Part shown: in pieces, positions 51,963-59,126 of the stretch | How positions within the stretch are numbered: the first letter of the stretch is position 1 | Layout: the number at the start of each line of letters is the position of its first letter | Position numbers and translations under genes: made by a program | NCBI GenBank assembly: GCA_905215645.1 | Contig: CAJMQS010000001.1 | Coordinates: 62,001 to 126,000 of the forward strand | Direction: 5' to 3' | Length of the DNA stretch: 64,000 nt | Source of the DNA: an uncultured bacterium | GTDB taxonomy: Bacteria > Bacillota > Negativicutes > Acidaminococcales > Acidaminococcaceae | The notes under the pieces: generated by a model | Database searches by the model: none | Told to the model about the DNA's origin: nothing | The model's input: only the letters and a program-made list of their open reading frames with translations

Positions 51963-52163
51963 AGCCCCCTGGGCGGCCGGGAAGGGCTCCCCTGCGGGTA
52001 GCCCCTACCATGTTGAGGTCGTGGACTCTTGTTTGATCTGTTGGACGGTGACAATATGGACATCGGGGATACGATAAAAGCCGAAACTCCTTGCCCTCAC
52101 CGCTCCTCCGACCCTGACGCCGTAGGGGCGTGCCGCAGGCCCGCCCTTCCCGGCCACCCGGCG
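51963..52163 (+). repeat. composite GC-rich repeat (left and right units)
   Basis: The left unit (GCCCCCTGGGCGGCCGGGAAGG...CCCCTACCATGTTGAGG) and right unit (GACCCTGACGCCGTAGGGGC...CCCTTCCCGGCCACCC) enclose about 75 bases of variable DNA. A GTGAAGAG tandem tract precedes it. The 51.7-52.2 kb gap otherwise holds only the phosphatase promoter and leader. Confidence 0.85.
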
Positions 52164-52236
52164 AGTTCCATTCGGGAAAAATCTTCTGGATTTTTATCCT
52201 TTAAGCCGTAGGAATCTTTTAGGACAAATGAATCTC

Positions 52237-52434
52237 TCATTTTTCCACAGAAAGCCACTTTGTCTTAGGCAAATCAGAGCCTAATATATATCCGTTTTTT
52301 CCTGTTTGCCTATCAACCGTGGCATATACTGCTCCATATAATTTTTCTTCCGGTTTTGCCCCTCTAAAAACGTTGATTTCATAAAAATGACCTGCAACAA
52401 TGATACTAAAGGGTAGTCCCCTGAAGGGTCTCAC
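52237..52434 (-). pseudogene. C-terminal fragment of an unrecognised protein
   Basis: This 65-codon frame starts with GTG without a good ribosome site, inside a hairpin-prone stretch. It reads like the end of a larger protein (IIVAGHFYEINVF, LYGAVYATVDRQTG). I recognise no family. It may be a remnant left beside the orphan immunity-like genes. Confidence 0.35.
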
Positions 52435-52446
52435 TTTAGTCCTTTT

Positions 52447-52516
52447 GTAAGCTTTGCAGAAGTAGGAATATCAGTGTAACCGACTGATTTACTGCTTTTG
52501 CAAGGCTTACTTTTTT
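52447..52516 (+). terminator. long imperfect hairpin with T-tract
   Basis: GTAAGC...TTGCA near 52447 pairs with TGCAAGGCTTAC ending at 52510, with further internal pairing, and TTTTTT follows on the + strand. No + gene lies upstream. Another inverted pair, ACTAAAG / CTTTAGT (about 52404-52440), precedes it, so this may be the 3' end of a small RNA. Confidence 0.5.
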
Positions 52517-52611
52517 ATCATTGCCACAGTCTTCCATCTCCTTTCCTCTTGAGGATTATATTGTTGGAGAATCGTATATAAATTCCATTCAACATATACG
52601 ATTTCAACTCA

Positions 52612-53094
52612 TCAGCCGTCATTAAATTCACCGTCCTCCTGTAAATACTTCGGTATCAGGAGACACTTATCCCCATGAGATCGAGCCCCACATTGCTGGC
52701 ATTCTATGGTGAGGCAGGATTCCGATTTTTCAAATCTTACTGTTAAGGGTCCACCGCACTCGGGACATTTTAAATTTTCAACATCCTGGGCAGACCCATA
52801 AAAATTCGTATTTTCCAATTCGTCCCAGGGATCCAATGGAACATCCGTTTCCTGCTCAATTCTTGCATCATAAAAGGCTTCCTTTAATGTACCTTTCTCG
52901 TCGTCCTCCACAATTTCAAATCTGCCAGTCATTTTGCCATTTAACAAACCGGGATTTACAATAAAATACTCGTAACTTTCTTGTGCATCATCAATGATAC
53001 TGATGAAAGGAGGATCTACATAAAGAACGGAGTAGATTTGATGATTCGTCAGACTCTTAACCTGCTGTGAAGGCCCAACATATCTTACCTTCAT
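52612..53094 (-). CDS. hypothetical zinc-ribbon protein, immunity-like context
   Basis: From ATG 53094 the protein has 160 residues. The first part (VKSLTNHQIYSVLYVDPPFISIIDDAQ) looks like a small SH3-like or beta domain common in toxin-immunity loci. The C-terminal part has CPECGG and CQQCG, spaced as a zinc ribbon. An upstream in-frame ATG at 53124 gives ten more charged residues. No named family is certain. GAGGGAGAG lies just upstream of the longer start. Confidence 0.6.
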   Translation of the reverse strand: MKVRYVGPSQQVKSLTNHQIYSVLYVDPPFISIIDDAQESYEYFIVNPGLLNGKMTGRFEIVEDDEKGTLKEAFYDARIEQETDVPLDPWDELENTNFYGSAQDVENLKCPECGGPLTVRFEKSESCLTIECQQCGARSHGDKCLLIPKYLQEDGEFNDG

Positions 53095-53182
53095 TTTTCT
53101 CTCCCTCTGGTTCTTTTTACCCACAGCCGAATTTATCTTCCTGCTTTATGTTCATTATAGCAAATGCCCTATCCAAAAATCC

Positions 53183-53415
53183 CGACAGAAAAAGGTCCGC
53201 AATCTTCTCGACTGCGGGTCTGCTTTTTTGCCCTCTGGGCGGCCGGGGATGGGTTCCCCTGCGGGGAGCCCCTACAACGTTGGGGTCAAAGAACCAACGG
53301 AAAATCAGAGAAACGGGATCGTCGAAATATTCGTTTTTAAGACTGTTGGATCACAGGTTCGATTGCAACGCCGTAGGGGGCGCGCCGCAGGCCCGCCCAT
53401 CCCCGGCCTCTGGTT
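53183..53415 (+). repeat. composite GC-rich repeat with terminator-like left end
   Basis: It begins with CCGCAATC...GACTGCGG and TTTTTTG, then the left unit, about 90 bases of spacer and the right unit. The spacer (AACGGAAAATCAGAGAAAC, GAAATATTCGTTTTTAAGAC) is nearly the same as in the copy at 55.7 kb, so the element duplicates as a whole. The 53.1-53.7 kb gap holds this, the IS66-associated repeat and one variant unit. Confidence 0.88.
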
Positions 53416-53456
53416 TTACAAGTTCAGAAGCATCTGCCCCGGCAGATGGTATCCAT

Positions 53457-53617
53457 ACAAAACCACCTCCAGAGATGAGTAACACGAATGGCTCGAAAAA
53501 AACAACACGCTGCGCACCGTAGGGAAATTCGTTTTTTTCGTGTGATGTTTTTAATATCCGTATTATCTCAAACTGAAGGTGGTGATTCCATACACCGGAT
53601 TTTCAAGCACTTACGTT
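53457..53617 (-). repeat. IS66-associated 160-base repeat, copy A
   Basis: This stretch is nearly identical, in inverted orientation, to 59127-59287. It includes CAAAACCACCTCCAGAGATG and a CGAAAAAAACAA-type hairpin arm. At copy B it leads straight into an IS66 remnant, so this is probably an isolated IS end. Confidence 0.85.
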
Positions 53618-53675
53618 ACGCTCGTGCCGCCCGGCGTGCGGTCCCTACGCCATCGCAAGAGGTCATTGGACCTAC
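53618..53675 (+). repeat. variant dispersed unit ending in GGTCATTGGACCTAC
   Basis: GCCGCCCGGCGTGCGGTCCCTACGCC and TCGCAAGAGGTCATTGGACC are repeated with few changes at about 56880-56932. Confidence 0.8.
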
Positions 53676-53684
53676 TATTTTTCA

Positions 53685-54383
53685 TTAATTCATCCAATGT
53701 TCATCATCAAGTGGATTATCTTCCGTGACTGGATCTCCTTCATCCGGATTATCCTCACGTACTTCTGCTTCATACAGCCCCACCTTTTTCAATAATTCCA
53801 CAATATCATACACGGTGCGGCCCTGGTCGTCTTCATATAGTTCACTTACACCAGGATTATCGCTGGAAAAACAATCATCTGCAAATATAAGTTCTTTTCG
53901 TTCAGGTATTTTCACCAGGAGAAAAACTTGTTTCAAGAAATCTATATCTTCATATCCATGTACACTTATAAGATTATACTGATATTTTCCTATTTCTGAA
54001 TCTGCAGTGCCAAAGCCAAACGCAGACAGGCCGTCATTGATCAAGACTTCTCCAAAAGTATCTAAAATTTTCATTCCCTCTTCAGCATCGATACCATCCA
54101 AATAGTAAACCTTTCTGCGCTGTGATGTCATGATGCCTGGCTTATCCCCTTCCGGTTCCCTTTCAATTCTTTCCTCGGAAAGATTCACAGGGACTTCCAT
54201 AAAAAAGAACAAATCCGCTTTTTGATTCATTGCCAAATAGTTCTCCAGAACAGTACGGATGTGTTCTGCACTGACCTGCGCATCCAATTCTTCGTCATAT
54301 GCTATGAAGCCTTCTTGCAGCGGCTTCGTAACGCTTTCAGGATTGAAGAAATAATTTCCTTTTACAAAAGTGAATTTTCCCAT
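53685..54383 (-). CDS. hypothetical acidic protein, immunity-like
   Basis: The 232-residue protein is strongly acidic and soluble, with no signal or membrane segment. It begins MGKFTFVKGNYFFNPESVTK and ends in a Glu/Asp-rich tail. I do not recognise the family. Its size, acidity and single-gene spacing beside other small orphans resemble immunity proteins of polymorphic toxin systems, but no toxin gene is nearby. GGGAGGACAAT precedes the ATG. The base composition is lower in GC than the core genes, which suggests transfer. Confidence 0.55.
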   Translation of the reverse strand: MGKFTFVKGNYFFNPESVTKPLQEGFIAYDEELDAQVSAEHIRTVLENYLAMNQKADLFFFMEVPVNLSEERIEREPEGDKPGIMTSQRRKVYYLDGIDAEEGMKILDTFGEVLINDGLSAFGFGTADSEIGKYQYNLISVHGYEDIDFLKQVFLLVKIPERKELIFADDCFSSDNPGVSELYEDDQGRTVYDIVELLKKVGLYEAEVREDNPDEGDPVTEDNPLDDEHWMN

Positions 54384-54407
54384 TATTGTCCTCCCTGCAT
54401 ATGTTTT

Positions 54408-54629
54408 TTATTTTAATCTTCTTGAATTTGATCTGTTGATTAATTTAAAATCTCTTTGGCTGTAGAAATCCGGCATCTCATTTTTACCTTTTATTTCCAA
54501 TAAATATCTGTCGTGAGCAGGATCATCATCTGCCCCTACTACAAAAGCGCGTTCCCCGGTTTTAAGGATTTCAACTTCGTCCAATTCCTGTATACCATTA
54601 ATACTTTTTACTTTTCTTGCTTTTTTCAT
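54408..54629 (-). CDS. small hypothetical protein, DUF4926-like
   Basis: The 73-residue protein has IQELDEVEILKTGERAFVVGAD then RYLLEIKGKNEMPDFYSQRDFKLI, the beta-barrel pattern of DUF4926-type immunity or KOW-like proteins. It lies 24 bases upstream of the acidic protein gene and is probably co-transcribed with it. The start lacks a strong ribosome site. Confidence 0.5.
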   Translation of the reverse strand: MKKARKVKSINGIQELDEVEILKTGERAFVVGADDDPAHDRYLLEIKGKNEMPDFYSQRDFKLINRSNSRRLK

Positions 54630-54840
54630 CTCAGCATTCCCCTATGTCAAAAATCTGTATTTTCATCCTTCGTCCCGGTCAATTCTGCCCCCCGGCTGCC
54701 AGAAGTTTGGCATAGTCAACATGGAACAGCCCGTAACTCCCCAGTGCATATCCAAACTTTTATTTTGTTCACTTCCCTTACTTTCTGGCGATGTCCAAAT
54801 CTTTCTTTCTCTCAGTATATCATATGAGCTGTGCAAAAAA

Positions 54841-55090
54841 GTGGACAAAAAAGTCCGCAATCTTCTCAAGACTGCGGGCCTGCTTTTTTGCCCTCTGGGC
54901 GGCCGGGACGGGCTCCCCTGCGGGGAGCCCCTACCAAGTTGGAGTCAATTGATCTATTGCGTTCGATTGGACGGCATTGGCTCTGGGACGGGAATACGAT
55001 GAAAATCGGATTTCCCTGCCTCTTCGGTTCTCCGACCCTGACGCTGTAGGGGCGAGCCGCAGGCCCGCCCTTCCCGGCCACCCGGAGGTT
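54841..55090 (+). repeat. composite GC-rich repeat with terminator-like left end
   Basis: CCGCAATCTTC...GACTGCGG and TTTTTTG open the element, then the left and right units around about 85 bases of spacer. This spacer (GATCTATTGCGTTCGATTGG, GGATTTCCCTGCC) resembles the copy at 52 kb, not the 53/55.7 kb type. The 54.6-55.2 kb gap otherwise holds only the relB promoter. Confidence 0.88.
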
Positions 55091-55131
55091 TTTTTTACTT
55101 CCATAAATCCCCGCAATATAAAGTAATTTTC

Positions 55132-55160
55132 TTTACATTTTCCTAAATTAACGTTACAAT
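55132..55160 (+). promoter_or_regulatory. promoter of the RelB/YafQ operon
   Basis: TTTACA (55132-55137) and TACAAT (55155-55160) are 17 bases apart. The AACG...CGTT bases flanking the -10 form a small inverted repeat that could be a RelB operator. Confidence 0.7.
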
Positions 55161-55183
55161 AGCGTTGAAAGGAGATGATTTCA

Positions 55184-55453
55184 ATGTCCGAAACAAAGAC
55201 CTTAAATCTTCGTGTCGATGCTGATCTGAAGCACCAGGCGGAACTGATTTTTTCTGCCCTGGGTATTCCTACCTCTACAGCCATCAATATGTTCCTGCGT
55301 TCGGTGGTGCGTTATGGAGGGATTCCTTTTGATTTGCGTCTTTCTGCCAACCAGATGGAGACTCTGCAGGCAATCAATGATGTGAATCATCACCGGAACC
55401 TGAGCAAAACCTATGATTCCGTGAAGGACCTTATGGAGGATCTGAATGCTTAA
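55184..55453 (+). CDS. relB: RelB/DinJ-family antitoxin
   Basis: The 89-residue protein has the ribbon-helix-helix N-terminus KTLNLRVDADLKHQAELIF and the typical ALGIPTSTAINMFLRSVV helix of DinJ, followed by a toxin-binding tail. It neutralises YafQ and represses the operon. The start 55184 is chosen since GAAAGGAG is nine bases away; the ATG at 55175 abuts that site. It overlaps the toxin gene by eight bases. Confidence 0.93.
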   Translation: MSETKTLNLRVDADLKHQAELIFSALGIPTSTAINMFLRSVVRYGGIPFDLRLSANQMETLQAINDVNHHRNLSKTYDSVKDLMEDLNA

Positions 55454-55724
55454 GATCCGCTATCGTAAGCAATTCAAAAAGGATTACAAAAGGGCTGTCC
55501 AACGTCCAGGACACAAACCGGTACTTTTCCAGGAGGTCCTTGAATACTTGGTCAATGAACAGGTTCTTCCGATTAAATATCGGGATCACGCTTTATCCGG
55601 AGATTACATTGGCTTCCGTGAATGCCATATCCTGCCAGATTGGCTGCTGATTTATAAAATTGAGGAAGATATCCTGACATTGACTCTGACCCGTACAGTA
55701 AGTCACAGTGATTTGTTCGAGTAA
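55446..55724 (+). CDS. yafQ: YafQ-family mRNA interferase toxin
   Basis: The 92-residue RelE-fold protein has the YafQ pattern YRKQFKKDYKRAVQRP, then RDHALSGDYIGFRECHILPDWLLIYKI and a final SHSDLF with the catalytic-type histidines (His in HALSG, ECHI and SHSDLF). YafQ cuts mRNA on the ribosome. All expected catalytic residues appear present, so the toxin is probably active. Confidence 0.94.
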   Translation: MLKIRYRKQFKKDYKRAVQRPGHKPVLFQEVLEYLVNEQVLPIKYRDHALSGDYIGFRECHILPDWLLIYKIEEDILTLTLTRTVSHSDLFE

Positions 55725-55727
55725 ATA

Positions 55728-55967
55728 AAAAGCAGGCCCGTAATCATTTTTGATTGCGAGCCTGATATCTTGCCCTCTGGTCGACCGGTAGGGGCTCCCC
55801 TGCGGGAAGCCCCTACCACGTTGGGGTCGAAGTACAACGGAAAATCAGAGAAACTGGATCTTGAAATATTCGTTTTAAGACTGTTGGACCAAACGTTCGA
55901 TTGCAACGCCGTAGGGGCGTGCCGCGGGCCCGCCCTTCCATGGCCGGCCAGATACCCAGCCTCTGGT
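55728..55967 (+). repeat. composite GC-rich repeat after yafQ
   Basis: It opens with the hairpin CAGGCCCGTAATCA-TTTT-TGATTGCGAGCCTG, which could end the yafQ transcript, then the left unit, a spacer shared with the 53 kb copy, and the right unit. The 55.7-56.07 kb gap holds this and a short AT-rich promoter region. Confidence 0.85.
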
Positions 55968-56068
55968 ACTTTTTACTCTGCACTTTTTCATCCCCTTAAA
56001 TATTTAGGTTGAATTCATCCTATCTATGGACTATAATTAAATTATAAAAGTTCAAGGAGGGATCAACT

Positions 56069-56311
56069 ATGAATGTCAATACAGAAAATCTTGTTTCCAT
56101 CACAGAGGCAAATCAGAATTTTTCCCGTATAGCCAGAATGGTTGATGAGAAGGGTCCTGTTGTCATTCTGAAAAACAACTCTCCTCGCTATTTGCTGATT
56201 GAATTTACCAACGCTGAACAGGAACAGCATGCCAGTGACGAAGATGTACTTGCCATTTCCAAGCGGTTAATCGCCAAGAACCAAAAAGCCTATGAGGTCC
56301 TCGCCAAATGA
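56069..56311 (+). CDS. phd: Phd/YefM-family antitoxin
   Basis: The 80-residue protein has the Phd/YefM DNA-binding fold: VSITEANQNFSRIARMVDE, then GPVVILKNNSPRYLLIEF. It would neutralise the Doc toxin and repress the operon. CAAGGAGGGA precedes the ATG, and the stop overlaps the toxin start by four bases. Confidence 0.92.
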   Translation: MNVNTENLVSITEANQNFSRIARMVDEKGPVVILKNNSPRYLLIEFTNAEQEQHASDEDVLAISKRLIAKNQKAYEVLAK

Positions 56312-56685
56312 TTGTCCTTACCAAAGATCAAATCATCAAGCTTCATTCACAGCTGATTCAGGAGACAGGAGGAACTGATGGTATCCGGGATGAAGGTTTA
56401 CTGGAATCCGTATTGGCCGCACCATTTCAGTCCTTCTCAGGCACAGACATTTATCCATCCTTACAACAGAAGGCTGCTCGTCTTGGATATGGACTTGTAA
56501 AAAACCATGCCTTTATTGACGGCAACAAACGTATCGGTGCACATGTGATGTTGGTGTTTCTCACTCTTAATAAGATTGAGCTTACCTATACACAAGACGA
56601 ACTGTCAGATACATTTTTAAAAATCGCTTCCGGAGAACTCTCGCAGCAAGATCTTCTTCACTGGATTATCATTCATCAAGAATAA
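56308..56685 (+). CDS. doc: Doc/Fic-domain death-on-curing toxin
   Basis: The 125-residue protein has the Doc/Fic core motif HAFIDGNKRIGAHVML (His in HxFxxGNKR, about residues 69-77), the opening TKDQIIKLHSQLIQETGG, and ESVLAAPFQSFSG. Doc phosphorylates elongation factor EF-Tu and stops translation. The motif is intact. A strong terminator follows, so phd-doc is a closed unit. Confidence 0.94.
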   Translation: MIVLTKDQIIKLHSQLIQETGGTDGIRDEGLLESVLAAPFQSFSGTDIYPSLQQKAARLGYGLVKNHAFIDGNKRIGAHVMLVFLTLNKIELTYTQDELSDTFLKIASGELSQQDLLHWIIIHQE

Positions 56686-56706
56686 CTCCATGTCTTTTGT
56701 TGCAAT

Positions 56707-56748
56707 AAAAAAGCCTTGTAGGATTTTTACATCCTGCAAGGCTTTTTT
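56707..56748 (+). terminator. phd-doc terminator
   Basis: AAAAAGCCTTGTAGGAT pairs with ATCCTGCAAGGCTTTTT with one mismatch around a short T/A loop, followed by T residues. The symmetrical A/T runs make it bidirectional. Confidence 0.92.
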
Positions 56749-56774
56749 ATTTTATTTTATTTTATTTTATTTTC
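56744..56774. repeat. TTTTA pentamer microsatellite
   Basis: About five tandem TTTTA units follow the T-tract of the terminator. Slippage here could change the terminator tail length. Confidence 0.85.
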
Positions 56775-56932
56775 TGCCCTCCGGGCGGCCTTGATGAAAG
56801 ATATTAGACCGGCCCTTTGGGCATTTCATAAGTCTGATGATTGACCCGCGATAAGCAAATCGGATTGTGAATTCAGGCGGGCCGCCTGGCGTGCGCCCCT
56901 ACGGCATCGCAAGGGGTCATTGGACCTACACC
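56775..56932 (+). repeat. rearranged GC-rich repeat
   Basis: A short left edge (GCCCTCCGGGCGGCC) and a variant right unit (GGCGGGCCGCCTGGCG, TACGGCATCGCAAGGGGTCA) flank about 85 bases of other DNA. The 56.7-57.05 kb gap holds this, a CACTCTGCAC tract and the hairpin at 56990. Confidence 0.75.
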
Positions 56933-56989
56933 GTCCCAAGCTCTTTACTTTTTCCCTCTACACTCTGCACTAATTGTCACCGGACAAAT

Positions 56990-57036
56990 CTGACTTCTGA
57001 TGTCTCAAGGCCCTCGGGGCCGTATCTGATTTCTTA
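56990..57036 (-). terminator. GGCCC hairpin after the integrase fragment
   Basis: AAGGCCCTCGGGGCC framed by TCTGATGTCTC and GTATCTGAT is a second copy of the element at 41277-41315. Both sit just downstream of minus-strand genes. Confidence 0.6.
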
Positions 57037-57046
57037 CCAGATTTCC

Positions 57047-57304
57047 TCACGCCTTATTGGGAAACCGGATCACCTTGGGCTGGATCTCGCCCACCTGCTC
57101 CAGTTCTTTTCGGACTTTTTCCATCTCCTTCTGCTGCCGAGTCTGGATGAGTTCTACTTCTTTCTGGGCATTGTCGAATTTGATGTGAGTGTACACATTG
57201 AGGGTGATGGATATATCGCTGTGGCCCATCAGGTACTGGAGGTTTTTAGCACTAACCCCGGATAAAGCCATGGCAGGAAACATTCCCACCATGGCTCTTT
57301 TCAT
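57047..57304 (-). pseudogene. tyrosine recombinase (phage-type integrase), C-terminal fragment
   Basis: The 85-codon frame contains NLQYLMGHSDISITLNVYTH, the catalytic His...Tyr end of a phage or conjugative-transposon integrase, then a helical tail. The catalytic arginines and core-binding domain are missing, and the first residues look like a junction. It marks a lost mobile element, so it is not a working integrase. Confidence 0.85.
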
Positions 57305-57456
57305 TTCCGCACCAAAGCCACCAGCAAGACCGTACCTATTCCATAAGCCAAATTTCGCTGTGCCTTGAGCCGTTTCTGTGTTCTATTGGCTTCTTTCTCG
57401 TATGCGGCTAAGGATTCGTTGGCAATCCGCGATTTTAAATCCTGGTTATGATACCT
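57301..57456 (-). pseudogene. remnant of a small coiled-coil/membrane protein
   Basis: Minus-strand translation gives about 52 residues ending at TGA 57301-57303: DLKSRIANESLAAYEKEANR, then QRNLAYGIGTVLLVALVRK. The helix plus single C-terminal membrane span resembles small phage accessory proteins. No start codon is present before the upstream gene ends, so it is probably truncated. Confidence 0.45.
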
Positions 57457-57465
57457 TTTGTTAAA

Positions 57466-57642
57466 TCATTTAAATTCCGGAGAGCACTTCGGACATATCT
57501 TTCTTGCTTTTTCCCAATCTGTTACCTCAGGCACAAAACTTTCCTTTACATCTCGGCGTATGACAAGACCAATTTCACAGCATAGTCCGTCATCAATTTC
57601 TTTTTCCAAAAGAGGACAATACGCCATTAAATCTTTCGTCAT
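57466..57642 (-). CDS. small cysteine-containing protein of mobile-element type
   Basis: This 58-residue gene has GAGGTGG six bases before its ATG. It has four cysteines: YCPLLEKEIDDGLCCEIGLV and ARKICPKCSPEF. The CxxC plus CC pattern suggests a small metal-binding protein. Similar short genes occur in conjugative and phage-derived islands. Function unknown. Confidence 0.6.
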   Translation of the reverse strand: MTKDLMAYCPLLEKEIDDGLCCEIGLVIRRDVKESFVPEVTDWEKARKICPKCSPEFK

Positions 57643-57736
57643 TTTTTACCACCTCGATTTTACCAAGCTCTTTTTTCCTTGAGTTCCTTCGTTCTCTTTT
57701 TCATTGTATCATCTTATCTACCCAAAAATTCATACA

Positions 57737-57822
57737 GAAAAAGACCTGCAATCCCTCGACTGCGGGCCTGCTTTTTGCCCTCTGGGCGGCCGGGACGGGC
57801 TCGCCACGGCGAGCCCCTCGTA
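57737..57822 (+). repeat. GC-rich repeat, hairpin plus left unit only
   Basis: It has the CTGCAATC...GACTGCGGGCCTGC terminator-like end and the left unit with CTCGCCACGGCGAGCCCC as a perfect inverted core, but no right unit. DNA from 57823 to 57981 shows no recognised feature. Confidence 0.82.
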
Positions 57823-57981
57823 TAATAAAACGGTAACTTACTCCCCGCAAAATAGCGACTTTAACTCCTTAAAAGAAACAAAAGCAAACGCCGCTCCCGC
57901 TACATAGATAGGGGAAGAGTTTCTTCTCTACCTGTAACAGAACAGAACCTGCTAGGATAAGTACCGGAAACGCAAAATTAA

Positions 57982-58010
57982 TTGACGGTTATTTAATTCT
58001 CTGATAGAAT
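57982..58010 (+). promoter_or_regulatory. promoter of the candidate ncRNA
   Basis: TTGACG (57982-57987) and TAGAAT (58005-58010) are 17 bases apart. The expected start point near 58017 falls exactly at the 5' arm of the closing stem of the RNA. Confidence 0.7.
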
Positions 58011-58016
58011 TACAGT

Positions 58017-58260
58017 TCAAAGTACTCTTCTTTCTAGGCTTTAGGGCAGCGCTCTTTCCGGCACTTTGCGGAGCGGTGACTTCCGTCACGGATTAGCAGC
58101 AATCTATATCAGGTTGCAGCTTTTCCGTCAGGCGGATTACTGTCCAGAATAGAATCGGCGCCGGAGCCGGTTGGTGGAGGCAGCCGCCACCAGAGAAGAG
58201 TACTTTCTTTTCCTGCATAACAGAACTGGGTATGTGATAATTCGCATCCCCAGTTTTTTT
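58017..58260 (+). ncRNA. candidate structured non-coding RNA, about 240 nt
   Basis: AAAGTACTCTTCT (58019-58031) is perfectly complementary to AGAAGAGTACTTT (58194-58206), giving a 13-base closing stem. Inside are GTGAC-TTCC-GTCAC (58076-58089), a GCAA/TTGC stem (58099-58117) and TGGTGG/CCACCA (58172-58192). A strong terminator, AACTGGG-type stem with a T7 tail, follows at 58224-58260. With the upstream promoter this is a complete transcription unit without an ORF. I do not recognise it as 6S, SRP, tmRNA, RNase P or a known riboswitch. It could instead be a leader or attenuator of the next gene, or a MITE. Confidence 0.6.
58224..58260 (+). terminator. intrinsic terminator of the candidate ncRNA
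   Basis: AACTGGGTATGTG pairs with CGCATCCCCAGTT with one mismatch and one G-T pair, followed by seven T residues. Confidence 0.88.
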
Positions 58261-58382
58261 CGTATGTTTTAATCTTTTCAGAATCTCTGGTTGTCTTTCT
58301 GGATTGGCTTCGCTATGATATTGTTATGGAAAAGAGCCTTTTCGGCCTGATGATTTCCTGTTTTAGGAGGCGTATCACCAAT

Positions 58383-59099
58383 ATGGAAAAGCAGAAAGTC
58401 CATCCCTCTGAATCTTTTCGGGATGAAAAGATGGAGGAACTGCTGCAGCATATTCCGGATGACTTATTTTTTGCAAAGGAAGAAAAAGCTCCGGCCTGCA
58501 GCCTTGATTTTGCAACCCAGGATGTCTTGAAATTTCAATTTGATTTATCCGAGGATGAACGGTACCACCTGAAATATAAAGGGCGGAATCTTAGATCGTA
58601 TGATCACTTTATCTTCTATGAACCTGGACTCAAGGGAATCCTGGCCTTTTTTTATGCCCTTGACAGAGGATATGAAACGGTCCATCTCGAAGAAGTCGAT
58701 ACTACGGACCCCGCCCTCTGTTTCCGTATGGAAGCTGTTTCGGAGGAAACCGCTGATTCCTGTCTTCTTACTTTTGACTATTCCTTTAAGACCAGGAAAT
58801 GCAAATTCAGCAAAAAGAAATCCATCAATTATTTCAAGCTCCAGATGCAGAAAAATTTTTCCGACGAGGAAAGGCTCCGGAACTACTTACGAGAAAGATT
58901 TAATGCGTACTGCAACCCGTCCGTTCTGGACGAAGAAGTAAAATATTTTGACCGGTCAGTTGAGACCGTGAATTTCATTCGAAGCCTTTCCTGGATATTC
59001 GGTACTCCCCTGCCAGCCATAAGCCTGGAAGAGTTTCTATCCCCTGACCAAATCGCACTCTATGGGACGACGAAGGAACGGGTAAACAAAGATAACTGA
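58383..59099 (+). CDS. hypothetical protein downstream of the candidate ncRNA
   Basis: From ATG 58383 (AGGAGG 12 bases upstream) the protein has 238 residues, soluble, mixed alpha/beta, with many Lys/Glu. Segments include FQFDLSEDERYHLKYKGRNLRSYDHFIFYEPG and KKKSINYFKLQMQKNF. I recognise no family, and there are no reverse transcriptase, nuclease or HTH motifs. The in-frame ATG at 58326 lacks a ribosome site. It begins 120 bases after the terminator of the RNA, so it could be regulated by it or be independent. Confidence 0.6.
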   Translation: MEKQKVHPSESFRDEKMEELLQHIPDDLFFAKEEKAPACSLDFATQDVLKFQFDLSEDERYHLKYKGRNLRSYDHFIFYEPGLKGILAFFYALDRGYETVHLEEVDTTDPALCFRMEAVSEETADSCLLTFDYSFKTRKCKFSKKKSINYFKLQMQKNFSDEERLRNYLRERFNAYCNPSVLDEEVKYFDRSVETVNFIRSLSWIFGTPLPAISLEEFLSPDQIALYGTTKERVNKDN

Positions 59100-59126
59100 A
59101 AGAAGAAGCGGTCACAAGTGAAATTG

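Noticed and set aside
57047..57642. Intact prophage or integrative element
   Set aside because: Only an integrase C-terminus and two tiny genes remain; no structural, replication or conjugation genes were found.
50343..57822. CRISPR array
   Set aside because: The repeats here are long, irregularly spaced and have unequal spacers; no short regularly spaced direct repeats or cas genes are present.
58017..59099. Retron (ncRNA closed by inverted repeats plus downstream gene)
   Set aside because: The closing stem is reminiscent of a retron, but the downstream protein has no reverse transcriptase motifs and no reverse transcriptase lies nearby.
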